Positions 55,942-64,000 of a DNA stretch of 64,000 nucleotides are shown piece after piece; within the stretch, counting starts at the first letter, position 1, and every line of letters begins with the position of its first letter. A program made the position numbers and the translations under genes. The DNA lies in assembly GCF_003966145.1 (NCBI RefSeq), contig NZ_RXNR01000003.1, positions 1 through 64,000 of the forward strand, written 5' to 3'. The DNA is from Lysinibacillus telephonicus. GTDB lineage: Bacteria; Bacillota; Bacilli; Bacillales_A; Planococcaceae. The notes under the pieces are model-generated. The model searched no databases, was not told the DNA's origin, and saw only the letters and a program-made list of their open reading frames with translations.

Positions 55942-58191
55942 TTATAAAGCATCTGTTTGTTCTGGGCCTTCAGGTAAGTATTTCAATAAACCAATATCAT
56001 TTAATCCATTATAAATTTTCGTTGTATAGCCGAGATTTTCATTTGATAAGTAAGATGCTTTCGAAGCAATCAATTTTTCGATTGTTGGTAAATATGTTTT
56101 ATCAACTTGAGACCAAAGCTTATAGGATTGGATTAAATCCTCTAACGTTAAATGTTTGTAGTCATCCCCTACAAACTCATACTCTGGACTAATTTTATAC
56201 CAAATGTCACCATTATCGCGTATCCATTTATCTTGATCTCTCTCTATTGCTGTTTGAATAGCTCTTGCAGTTTCTAAATACTTTTCATCACCAAATTCTA
56301 AGTAGGCCATTAATAAAATATTCATCCCTCCAAGAACGTGATTCATAGATGAATGTGTTGTGACTTTTTGGTTCACAGGAAAGTAGTCAGAAATATAATA
56401 TGAATTATTATCTACTTGAATAATATGTCCCTCCTCTTTCCTTGAAACCAATAAATCCGCATAATTTCTCAAAGGCTCTTTATAATTTGGAATATTAAAT
56501 AGTTCCCCACTATTGTAATAGAAGAGTGCGATTTGTTCGTTAAAGCGTGTATCAATAAAAGGAGCTGTAATATTATACAAACTTTTTAAGTAAGTGCTAG
56601 TAACTTCCGTTTGCCAATACTCTTTACCCATTTTAAAGTTTTGTAAATTTACAAATGAATTATAGACAAGATTCTCGAAATAACGATCTTGTTGATTTTT
56701 ATATAAAGTAAGTGCCCGATCTTCTTTTACAAGCAATAAACTTCTACCATAACCTAACCCACTTTCTGGCATTGGTTCAGTTGTAGAAACCATTTTATTA
56801 TAAGGTCCATCTGCAGTGTACCAGTTATTTCGTTTCTTAAAATATCTAGCTGTTTCCTGCATCCAGCTTTCGCGATTTAAATCTGATTTAAATAACGGAT
56901 GGCTCGAATCTACATACCAATGATCGACAATGTCATTGCCAACAGATTGCAATCTATAGACAGACATTAATGTTGAACCTATTTTAGCATAAGATAGAAC
57001 TTCTGTTTCAGATAGTAAACTGCGCATGGTACTTTTTCCACCGTCTTCATAATCAAGGGTTAGTTGCTTTGAATTATATGCCTTTCCAACCATCCGTTCT
57101 TCAACGGAACCATCATCCTTTACATAACTTAATAAACCTGTTGGATAACTCGTAATGTCAGTTCCCTTACTTGTATCACTGCGTTTAATAGGATAGTTAT
57201 CAAAACGAGCCAAAGAAAAATCGACTACATCATTTTCTTTTTGAAGTATATCTACGATAACAGTCTTCGAATTTGGATTAACTAACTGGGAAAATAAAAA
57301 ATAGTCGCCATTGTCAAATGATCTAACTGTTACTGTTAACTTTGCGTCTTGCGCAACTGAATAAGTATAAATATTGTCTCGTGAAAAACCATTATCAATC
57401 CGTTCATGGCCAGTATAAATTAATTCATCTTTCGAACGGATATATATCGGATGTTCATCAAAGGACAATTTAATTAAATTTACTTCTGAAGGTATAATGC
57501 TAAAGTTTTTAGAAGTCTCAATATTTTGTAATTTATACTCATACTCTTCCCCAGAAATTTTCCCTGTTAACACCAATGCTTTGTAAAGTGCACTTGCAAA
57601 TTCTACTCTTTTAACGGAGTTAGATGGTTTAAACTCTCCGTTATTTGTAAAAAGCAATTTATGTTGTAAAGCAATTTGAACAGCTTCTTTAAAATTGTCA
57701 TTAATTGCGGCCTGATCACTAATCACAATTTCCTCATTAATTGCTTCTAATTTAAAAGCCTGAATAAGCGCATAGGCAAATTGTTCCCGTGTCATTTTAT
57801 CGTTAAGCCCGAAGACATTTTCACTATTGCTCGGAACTAAATCAATTTCTAACGCAGCAAGAATTTTTGAGGCATCTTTTGTTTCCTCCGTTATATCATT
57901 ATAAATAGGATTAAAAGGGATATCCGGAAGTTTAAGAGCTTTTGCTAATGCAATGGCAGCCTCACCTTTCGTTATAACGACATCTGGACGAAATTGTAAA
58001 TCGCGATCCGCTTCTATAATCCCCAATTCCATTAGTTGAAAAATCTCATTTTTTGCCCAATATGTATTAGGTATATCTAATAATCCAATATCTGTTGACT
58101 TTTCTTCTATATTTTCCGCAGAGGCGGTAGTACCTGCTACTGAAAAAATAATAATAAATGTTACTAATAATTTAATTATGAATTTTTTCAC
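55942..58191 (-). CDS. SLH surface protein with glucuronyl-C5-epimerase-like C-terminus
   Basis: This is a 749-residue exported protein: signal peptide (about 1-25, ASA cleavage), three SLH modules (about 35-215), a middle beta-rich region (about 235-420), and an alpha-helical toroid-like C-terminus (about 480-740). The last part holds THSSMNHVLGGMNILLMAYL and, later, GDDYKHLTLEDLIQSY. Both resemble the C-terminal domain of D-glucuronyl C5-epimerases (PSSFVLNG..., WDYHTTHINQL), though distantly. A surface-bound role in modifying or binding a polysaccharide is inferred. The start is GTG after GGGG. A close paralogue lies at 62164. Confidence 0.8.
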   Translation of the reverse strand: MKKFIIKLLVTFIIIFSVAGTTASAENIEEKSTDIGLLDIPNTYWAKNEIFQLMELGIIEADRDLQFRPDVVITKGEAAIALAKALKLPDIPFNPIYNDITEETKDASKILAALEIDLVPSNSENVFGLNDKMTREQFAYALIQAFKLEAINEEIVISDQAAINDNFKEAVQIALQHKLLFTNNGEFKPSNSVKRVEFASALYKALVLTGKISGEEYEYKLQNIETSKNFSIIPSEVNLIKLSFDEHPIYIRSKDELIYTGHERIDNGFSRDNIYTYSVAQDAKLTVTVRSFDNGDYFLFSQLVNPNSKTVIVDILQKENDVVDFSLARFDNYPIKRSDTSKGTDITSYPTGLLSYVKDDGSVEERMVGKAYNSKQLTLDYEDGGKSTMRSLLSETEVLSYAKIGSTLMSVYRLQSVGNDIVDHWYVDSSHPLFKSDLNRESWMQETARYFKKRNNWYTADGPYNKMVSTTEPMPESGLGYGRSLLLVKEDRALTLYKNQQDRYFENLVYNSFVNLQNFKMGKEYWQTEVTSTYLKSLYNITAPFIDTRFNEQIALFYYNSGELFNIPNYKEPLRNYADLLVSRKEEGHIIQVDNNSYYISDYFPVNQKVTTHSSMNHVLGGMNILLMAYLEFGDEKYLETARAIQTAIERDQDKWIRDNGDIWYKISPEYEFVGDDYKHLTLEDLIQSYKLWSQVDKTYLPTIEKLIASKASYLSNENLGYTTKIYNGLNDIGLLKYLPEGPEQTDAL

Positions 58192-58740
58192 TGCATGTTC
58201 CCCATTCCTTAAATACTGTAATTTTATCTTACCAAATTATATCCAAAACAGTAAATTAAAAGCCAGTAACGGTTCCTAAGTTGGGATTATTTGTATTTTT
58301 TAATAGGTAATTTCGATATGAGTATTATTAATCTCAAAACTTAAGACTGTTTATCCACCTATAACCATTTTGAATGGTAATAAAATAATGTCACAAGGTC
58401 TAAGTAATTTTTGGCACATTCCATATCATAACTATCAAAATGAAATATTCATTACACAATTTCCTACCTAAATTTATTAATATTTACTATTAAGTAGTAT
58501 AATAAACTTCTATATTTCAACTAACTACATAACAAAGACAAAAGTCTAATCCAAAACTAAGTAGAAAGCCTATTGAAATAAGTAATGATTATCTAATAAT
58601 TTGTAGCTTATGGGTAAAAATATCAATTTTAAATAAAGATAAAAAATTACTATAAATTTTTTAAACGTTGGTATTATCGCCTTTCTCACTAATGCACCCC
58701 TTAATATACTGTAGTATCAACAATGAAAGGGGGGAAAATA
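58192..58740. other. Intergenic region, AT-rich
   Basis: This is divergent promoter space between the SLH gene and the His-rich small gene. TATACTGTA at about 58707-58715 resembles a sigma-K -10 (CATANNNTA) with one mismatch, but no paired -35 is clear. No ORF with a ribosome-binding site, hairpin or RNA motif was recognised. Confidence 0.3.
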
Positions 58741-59130
58741 ATGTCACAATATAGTAAACGCAAAGTTTCAGATCTTTTTCACGATTGCGGTTGTGGACAC
58801 GATGACAACCACGGTCATAAACATGATAAAGACGAATTAGAGCGCATCATTCGTTTGTTAAAGAAAATTCTTGACGAAATAGACGACAAGAAAAAACACG
58901 ACCATAACGGAAATAACGGCAATCAATGTGATGCTGTAGTGTTAACTTTCACTAGAAACGACCATGAAATTGTCCTAGCAACTACAAGCAACTCTATCTT
59001 CGATTGTCCTTTAAGCCCAGGAGATAGCGCTGCTGCGGCGATTGCATGTCTATCTGGCAAAGGCTTTAAAATTGAAGCATTCACACAACAAGGTGAGTTC
59101 ATCACTTACACATTGGTAAGATGTCGTTAG
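58741..59130 (+). CDS. His/Asp-rich small protein, possibly spore-surface
   Basis: The 129 residues have a metal-binding-looking head (DCGCGHDDNHGHKHDKDE, about 16-33), a charged helix (ELERIIRLLKKILDEIDDKK), a His/Asn-Gly linker, then a beta-type domain with four Cys residues (QCDAVVLTFT, FDCPL, ACLSG, and a terminal VRCR). GGGGGG lies 7 bases before the ATG at 58741; an ATG six codons upstream overlaps it. Composition resembles outer spore or exosporium proteins, but the family is not recognised. Confidence 0.75.
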   Translation: MSQYSKRKVSDLFHDCGCGHDDNHGHKHDKDELERIIRLLKKILDEIDDKKKHDHNGNNGNQCDAVVLTFTRNDHEIVLATTSNSIFDCPLSPGDSAAAAIACLSGKGFKIEAFTQQGEFITYTLVRCR

Positions 59131-59138
59131 TAGTTGAC

Positions 59139-59174
59139 GAAGCCAGGGGGATCTCTCCTTGGTTTCTTTTTTAG
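59139..59174 (+). terminator. Terminator of the His-rich gene
   Basis: GAAGCCAGGGGGA pairs with TCTCCTTGGTTTC using G-T pairs, then TTTTTT. It begins about 9 bases after the stop. Confidence 0.8.
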
Positions 59175-59430
59175 TTGATTTAAACCTCATCTTTTAAAAT
59201 ATCTACATTTAGTTGTTTAATAAATTTTTAAATTTAAATTTACCTCCAATATCTACTCCATTCAAAATAGAAAATCGGTTCCGTTCCTTCAAAATCAAAA
59301 TAATTATTTTTATAAACACCTATTTTTATAGAAAGAGTATGACCATTTTATAAAATCCGCTTAGTTAAAACAAAAAGACCCAAAAGGCAGTTTAAACCCT
59401 CTGAGTCCCCACTCTTATGTTCGTAATTTT
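59175..59430 (-). terminator. Intergenic region with CoA-transferase terminator
   Basis: The left part is featureless AT-rich DNA. At about 59370-59408 an imperfect stem pairs AAAAAGACCCAAAAGG with CCTCTGAGTC on the plus strand. On the minus strand it ends in GGGTCTTTTTG, a plausible terminator for the CoA-transferase gene. Confidence 0.65.
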
Positions 59431-60936
59431 TTAAAACTTCATCGTACCCGCTTTTGCTGCGTTGACATGCCATGAAAGCGCTTTTTCTAGATTGTGTGGT
59501 GTATGTGCATTGCCTGTTAATTCAACGGCTTCATTATAATAATCCCATAATTGTTGTTTAAAGTCAGGGTGAACACAGTTCTCGATAATTAAAGGAACTC
59601 GCTCTTTTGGTGCTAATCCACGTAAGTCTGCTACACCTTGCTCAGTAACGATGACATGTACGTCATGTTCTGTATGATCGTGGTGTGCAACCATTGGCAC
59701 GATGGATGACAATTTACCGCCTTTTGCATACGATTTCGTTACGAAAATACTTAATCGTGAGTTACGAGTGAAGTCTCCTGATCCACCGATACCGTTCATC
59801 ATGCGAGTACCGCCAACATGAGTAGAGTTTACGTTGCCATAAATATCTACCTCTAATGCTGCATTGATAGCAATTAACCCTAAACGGCGAATCACTTCTG
59901 GATGGTTGGAGATTTCCTGAGGACGAATAATAATTTTATCGGCATACTTTTCGATATTGCCATATACTTTCTTTTGCAGCTCTTCCGAAATAGTGATTGA
60001 TGTACAAGATGCAAATGAAACTTTTCCAGCATCAATTAAATTAAACACGGCATCTTGCAAAACTTCAGAGAATATAATTAAATCTTCAAACTCAGAAGTC
60101 TTAAATCCTTCCAATACAGCATTTGCTACAGATCCTACACCGGATTGCAACGGAGCCAATTTATTCGTTAGTCGGCCTGCTTTAATTTCACTTCTAAAGA
60201 AATCTAGCAAATGGTTTGCCATATCCTGCGTTTCATTATCAGGCTCGACAATTAAAGATGGAGCGTCTTGTTCATTTGAAATAACGATTGCTTTAACCTT
60301 GTCAGGATTTATTTTAATGCCGATGTCACCAATACGGTCAGTTGGGTTTAATATAGGAATTGGTTTACGTTCACCTTGAGCATCAGGTATATAAATGTCA
60401 TGTACACCGACTAGTGATTCAGAGTGAGCAAGGTTTAATTCAATAATTAGATTTTCTGCATATTGAGCAAAAATCGGAGAGTTCCCAACTGATGTTGTTG
60501 GAACTAAAAATCCGTCTTGTGTGATAGCTGTCGCCTCAATTATGGCAAAATTAATCGGTCCAATAATACCTTGTCGAACCAATTCTGCATTATGTGAGAG
60601 GTGAGCATCTACATAAAGTACTTCACCTTTATTAATTAAATTTCGAATTGCAGGATCACCTTGATATGGCCCCCGCTTACGAATTGCCCCTGTTTCAGCT
60701 AAAATTTGGTCTACTTCAGGCCCCAATGAAGCCCCCGTATATACATCAATTTTAATTTTCTCATTTTTTGCTCTCTGTGCTAAAGCCAGTGGTACAACTT
60801 TTGCATCCCCTGCACGTGTAAATCCACTCATTCCAACAATATCGCCGTCTTGAATTAATGCCGCTGCATCTTCTGCCGAAACAATCTTGTTTACTAAACT
60901 GCTTATTCCGATTCTTTTTTCAATTACTTGTTCCAT
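59431..60936 (-). CDS. Acetyl-CoA hydrolase / succinyl-CoA:acetate CoA-transferase family
   Basis: The 501 residues form a two-domain class I CoA-transferase of the AarC/Ach1 type. Both halves are present: GMSGFTRAGDAKVVP and YTGASLGPEVD at the N-terminus, and the GVGSVANAVLEGF/FSEVLQDAV region (about 265-295) where the glutamyl-CoA residue is expected. NGIGGSGDFTRN, VPMVAHHDHTEHDV and TEQGVADLRGLAP follow. It would move CoA between acetate and succinate or a similar acid. AGGAGGAAAGG precedes the ATG. A CodY-like box lies upstream. Confidence 0.9.
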   Translation of the reverse strand: MEQVIEKRIGISSLVNKIVSAEDAAALIQDGDIVGMSGFTRAGDAKVVPLALAQRAKNEKIKIDVYTGASLGPEVDQILAETGAIRKRGPYQGDPAIRNLINKGEVLYVDAHLSHNAELVRQGIIGPINFAIIEATAITQDGFLVPTTSVGNSPIFAQYAENLIIELNLAHSESLVGVHDIYIPDAQGERKPIPILNPTDRIGDIGIKINPDKVKAIVISNEQDAPSLIVEPDNETQDMANHLLDFFRSEIKAGRLTNKLAPLQSGVGSVANAVLEGFKTSEFEDLIIFSEVLQDAVFNLIDAGKVSFASCTSITISEELQKKVYGNIEKYADKIIIRPQEISNHPEVIRRLGLIAINAALEVDIYGNVNSTHVGGTRMMNGIGGSGDFTRNSRLSIFVTKSYAKGGKLSSIVPMVAHHDHTEHDVHVIVTEQGVADLRGLAPKERVPLIIENCVHPDFKQQLWDYYNEAVELTGNAHTPHNLEKALSWHVNAAKAGTMKF

Positions 60937-61058
60937 TTCCTTTCCTCCTATTCTATTTGGTTATTAGAATGCTAGATTCCTCCACCATTTCTATTTATGC
61001 AAGAAACAAGGAAAATAGAACCAATTTTATCGAAAAATTCGTAAAACTGTCAGGATGG

Positions 61059-61073
61059 GATTTTCTGAAAATA
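61059..61073. promoter_or_regulatory. CodY-like box upstream of the CoA-transferase gene
   Basis: GATTTTCTGAAAATA matches the CodY consensus AATTTTCWGAAAATT at 13 of 15 positions, about 125 bases upstream of the CoA-transferase ATG. CodY would repress the gene when branched-chain amino acids and GTP are plentiful. Confidence 0.55.
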
Positions 61074-61150
61074 TTTAGAGTAGCCGTTACGAAAGATAAA
61101 TGACACTTTAAATGCCTAATTCGGAGAAGTATATTTCCTAACGAAAAGAG

Positions 61151-61182
61151 ACCAGTCAGAAATTAGGATTTCCAAACTGGCT
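61151..61182 (-). terminator. Imperfect hairpin after the SDR gene
   Basis: CCAGT..GAAAT pairs with ATTTC..ACTGG, with internal mismatches, about 10 bases past the SDR stop. The U-run on the minus strand is weak (CTCTTTTCG). Confidence 0.6.
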
Positions 61183-61191
61183 ATATATAAA

Positions 61192-61932
61192 TTAATATTT
61201 AGCTGTTAAACCGCCATCTAAGATGAACTCTGAACCTGTTGAATAACTTGCGTCCCCTGCTAGGAATAATACTAGTTTGGAAACTTCTTCAGGTTGTGCT
61301 GCACGTTTTAATGGAACATTTTCAGCTAATTGATCGGCAACATCCGCTACATCTGATTGACTTACCATTGGTGTTAAAATAACTCCTGGATGAATGGAGT
61401 TTACACGAATTCCATATGGGGCAAGTTCAATTGCAGCTGATTTTGTCATGCCGCGTACTGCAAATTTTGAGGCATCATAAGCTAATGTTCCCGCACTGCC
61501 ACGTAGTCCGTTAATCGATGAAATATTAATAATAACACCATTCCCAGACTTTTTAAGTGACGGCACCACAGCTTTCATTCCTAAAAATACACCAACTTGG
61601 TTAATGTCGATTACTTTTCGATATTCTGCCTCTGAAAGCTCTTCAAAAGGTTTACTGATGACAATCCCAGCGTTGTTTACTAATACATTGATTGGACCAT
61701 AGATTTCCTCAGTTTGTTCCACAATTCTTGTCCATTGTAATTCTGATGTTACATCATGCTTTAAAAATGTCGCGTTATCACCAAGTTCAGCAGCTAATGC
61801 TTGTCCATCTTCGACTAAAACATCCGTAATAGCTACTTTAGCACCTTCCTCAACAAATGCCCGAGCGTGAGCTGCACCTTGTCCACGTGAACCACCTGTA
61901 ATTAACACAACTTTGTTATCAAATTTGCCCAT
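61192..61932 (-). CDS. Classical SDR oxidoreductase
   Basis: The 246 residues have a complete SDR set: cofactor motif TGGSRGQG, NNAG, catalytic Ser in NISSINGL, and YDASK for Tyr/Lys. The Asp in ITDV after strand 2 suggests NAD(H) preference. The closest-looking groups are glucose 1-dehydrogenase and 3-alpha/20-beta-hydroxysteroid dehydrogenase types, so the substrate cannot be named. GGAGTG precedes the ATG. It is in the same direction as, and upstream of, the CoA-transferase gene, with a terminator-like hairpin and its own gap between. Confidence 0.9.
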   Translation of the reverse strand: MGKFDNKVVLITGGSRGQGAAHARAFVEEGAKVAITDVLVEDGQALAAELGDNATFLKHDVTSELQWTRIVEQTEEIYGPINVLVNNAGIVISKPFEELSEAEYRKVIDINQVGVFLGMKAVVPSLKKSGNGVIINISSINGLRGSAGTLAYDASKFAVRGMTKSAAIELAPYGIRVNSIHPGVILTPMVSQSDVADVADQLAENVPLKRAAQPEEVSKLVLFLAGDASYSTGSEFILDGGLTAKY

Positions 61933-62127
61933 TTAACATTCACTCCATTTTATTTGAATTAGTAGAAATTCTACAATTCATCCTATTCGAAGTAGAATAA
62001 AATATGATAACAGGTAATTTTAATATTTTTTTATAGAAAGATATTGTTTAGTAAAGTATTGTGATTATCAATGAATCAAAATTAATTTTTATAGAAATTG
62101 TAATCCATTTTTAATGTGGAAACAGTA

Positions 62128-62162
62128 AAAACCAGCCCTTTATTTCAAAGAGCTGGCTTGTT
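62128..62162 (-). terminator. Terminator of the second SLH/epimerase-like gene
   Basis: AACCAGCCCTTT pairs with AAAGAGCTGGCTT (one mismatch) around a short loop, followed on the minus strand by GGTTTTTACTG. It directly abuts the stop at 62164. Confidence 0.88.
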
Positions 62163-62163
62163 T

Positions 62164-64000
62164 TTATTTCGCGTCTGTTCGTTCCTCACCTTTTGGCAAG
62201 TATTGCAGCATTCCAATATCTTTTAAACCGTTATAGATTTTAGTTGTATAGCCTAAAGTTTCACTAGAAAGATAAGAAGATTTCGAAGCAATCATTTCTT
62301 CAATTGTCGTTAAGTAAGTTGGATCAATTTTAGACCAAAATTTATAGGCATTGATCAAATCTTCAAGTGTTAAATGTTGATAGTCATCTCCTACAAGAGT
62401 GCCATCTGAAGATATCTTATACCAAATATCCCCATTATCCCGAATCCATTTATGCTGATCTTTTTCAATTGCCGTCATAATAGCTCGTGCTGTTACTAAA
62501 TATTTTTCGTCGCCGAACTCTTGATATGCCAATAATAATAAGTTCATTCCACCCAATACATGGTTCATGGAGGAGTGTGTTGTCACTTTTTGTATTATTG
62601 GAAAGTAATCTGAAATATAGAAGGAGTCTTCATCCACTTCAATTATATGACCCTGTTCTTTTTGGGAAACTAGTAAATCTGCATAGTTCCGTAATGGCTC
62701 TTTATAGTCTTTAACGTTAAATAATTCACCGCTGTTATAGTAAAACAGTGCGATTTGTTCGTTGAAACGTGTATCTATGAATGGTGCTGTAATATTATAT
62801 AACCCTTTTAAGTACGTACTTGTTACTTCGGTTTGCCAATATGTGCGGTCTCCTTTGAAGATATCCAAATTAACAAAAGAGTTGTGCACAAGATTTTCAA
62901 AATAACGATCACCTTGTTGCTTATAAAGTGCTAATGCGCGATCCTCTTTCACAAGTAATAAGTTTCGACCATAACCATGTCCACTTTTTGGTAATGGTTC
63001 TGTTGATGTAGCCATTTTATTTAATGGTCCTTCTGCAGTATACCAATTATTACGTTTAATATAGTACTCTGCTGTTTCTTTCATCCATTCTTCTCTATGA
63101 CTATCCGTCTTAAATAATGCATTATCCGAATTCATAACCCAATGTTCGACAATATCATGTCCTGATGAAGAAAGTGTATTGATGGATAAAAATGAATTGC
63201 CAACTTGTGCAAACGACAATGATTCAGATTCAGCTAATAGATTGCGCATTAAGCTTTTTCCGCCATCCTCATACTCCATTGATAATTGTACTGATTTGTA
63301 TGCTTTGCCAATCATTTGTTCTTCAATTGAGCCATCTTCTTTAGTAATACGAAGCAAGCCCGTAGGATAAGAAGTAATATCCTGTCCAAAAACCGTTTCA
63401 TCATCACGAATAATTGGATAACGATCGTACCTATATAAATGATTTGTTTGAACGTTTTGTTCAATTTGAATTAAATCAATTTTTTGATGATATCCAGTTA
63501 GATTATCAAATCGAGTGAAAACAAAATAGTCTCCATTATTAAATGTACGAATTGTAACAGTTGCTTTTGAACCTATTGTTCCCACTAAGTAAATAAATTG
63601 ATGGTCAGTTGCATGTCCAAAATCTATGCTGTCTTCACTAATTAACTTTAGCTGCTCTGGTGCACGCAGATATATATCTTCTTCTACCAATGCCGGAATT
63701 TTTGCAAAATAAACAGTGTCATTACTTAATTGAAAGGATGGCGAGTAATTCGTTTCATTTACCAATAATTTCTCAGTTTCAGGAATTCTATGTATCTCAT
63801 TTAAAAAGTTATATAATACAGAAGCAAATTCAGCTCTAGTAACATATTGAGAATTGTCTTCATTATTAGTTGACATAATAATATTATTTATAAAATCTAC
63901 ATTTAAATTCTCGTTATATGTATAAATTAAATAACCCTGTACAAGCTCACCTGTTAACTCTTTATATGTAATTGGCATTGTATTACTTTCAGTGTTTATC
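62164..64000 (-). CDS. SLH surface protein with epimerase-like C-terminus (5' end cut by window)
   Basis: This is a paralogue of the protein at 55942. The frame stays open past the first in-window ATG (63978) to the window edge, and the visible N-terminal part is the tail of an SLH module (YVTRAEFASVLYNFLNEI). The signal peptide and most SLH modules therefore lie to the right. The middle and C-terminal parts match the paralogue closely: TDITSYPTGLL-like segments, AEYYIKRNNWYTAEGPLNKM, and THSSMNHVLGGMNLLLLAYQ. The same inferred surface role applies. The identical layout implies duplication. Confidence 0.85.
   Translation of the reverse strand, partial: INTESNTMPITYKELTGELVQGYLIYTYNENLNVDFINNIIMSTNNEDNSQYVTRAEFASVLYNFLNEIHRIPETEKLLVNETNYSPSFQLSNDTVYFAKIPALVEEDIYLRAPEQLKLISEDSIDFGHATDHQFIYLVGTIGSKATVTIRTFNNGDYFVFTRFDNLTGYHQKIDLIQIEQNVQTNHLYRYDRYPIIRDDETVFGQDITSYPTGLLRITKEDGSIEEQMIGKAYKSVQLSMEYEDGGKSLMRNLLAESESLSFAQVGNSFLSINTLSSSGHDIVEHWVMNSDNALFKTDSHREEWMKETAEYYIKRNNWYTAEGPLNKMATSTEPLPKSGHGYGRNLLLVKEDRALALYKQQGDRYFENLVHNSFVNLDIFKGDRTYWQTEVTSTYLKGLYNITAPFIDTRFNEQIALFYYNSGELFNVKDYKEPLRNYADLLVSQKEQGHIIEVDEDSFYISDYFPIIQKVTTHSSMNHVLGGMNLLLLAYQEFGDEKYLVTARAIMTAIEKDQHKWIRDNGDIWYKISSDGTLVGDDYQHLTLEDLINAYKFWSKIDPTYLTTIEEMIASKSSYLSSETLGYTTKIYNGLKDIGMLQYLPKGEERTDAK

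Overview
The window is AT-rich chromosomal DNA from an endospore-forming member of the Bacillales. The best fit is Planococcaceae (Lysinibacillus/Solibacillus-like). Pointers are the CotD-like and YjcZ-type sporulation genes, several S-layer-homology (SLH) surface proteins, T-box and TPP leaders with Gram-positive terminators, strong AGGAGG-type ribosome-binding sites, and gene orders shared with Bacillus (ccdA-cheY-like-ccdC, yheI-yheH, yhaQ-yhaP). No rRNA, tRNA, CRISPR array, transposase or prophage block was seen. Most genes lie on the minus strand.

Region by region. 1-10.7 kb holds a complete branched-chain amino-acid supercluster read on the minus strand: ilvD, an intercistronic T-box leader, then ilvB-ilvN-ilvC-leuA-leuB-leuC-leuD. 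A sigma-A-like promoter and a CcpA (cre) site sit upstream of ilvD. 10.7-17.3 kb holds small membrane or stress genes (YeaQ-like, mscL), a lytic transglycosylase, metI, a CBS-domain protein, a SCO-type copper/thiol lipoprotein and a DUF1659-DUF2922-YvrJ cluster. 17.3-19.2 kb is the cytochrome c biogenesis group ccdA/CheY-like/ccdC with the DUF2621 gene facing it. 19.3-31.9 kb holds a GIY-YIG-like protein, rarD, a heterodimeric ABC exporter (yheI/yheH), an SLH surface protein, a transglutaminase-like protein, an ABC-2 exporter (yhaQ/yhaP), an amidase and an esterase. 32.2-37.8 kb holds a CotD-like coat protein, a TelA-like protein, an SDR protein lacking its catalytic residues, two YjcZ miniproteins, an NRDE protein and serC. 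37.9-41.4 kb is a TAXI-TRAP uptake operon with a DUF1850 gene and a cre site at its start. 41.8-43.6 kb is an archaeal/eukaryotic-type proS behind its own T-box.

43.9-49.7 kb has two chemoreceptors flanking a coiled-coil gene and a metallo-hydrolase gene. Those two genes are bracketed by imperfect direct repeats and a 36-bp tandem repeat. 50.0-53.8 kb is a thiamine salvage operon (tenA-thiM-thiD-thiE) behind two complete TPP riboswitches in series, each with its own terminator. 53.8-64 kb holds a TetM-like GTPase, two paralogous SLH proteins with glucuronyl-C5-epimerase-like C-termini (the second cut by the window edge), a His-rich small protein, a CoA-transferase with a CodY-like box upstream, and a second, canonical SDR.

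The clearest logic is nutritional control. CcpA, a possible CodY site and an isoleucine-type T-box act on BCAA synthesis. CcpA acts on TRAP uptake, a CodY-like box precedes the CoA-transferase, a proline T-box controls proS, and TPP controls thiamine salvage. I found no convincing new defence or mobile system. The most unusual items are the paired SLH/epimerase-like proteins, the repeat-bracketed coiled-coil/MBL pair, the catalytically degenerate SDR, and the T-box inside an ilvD-ilvB operon.
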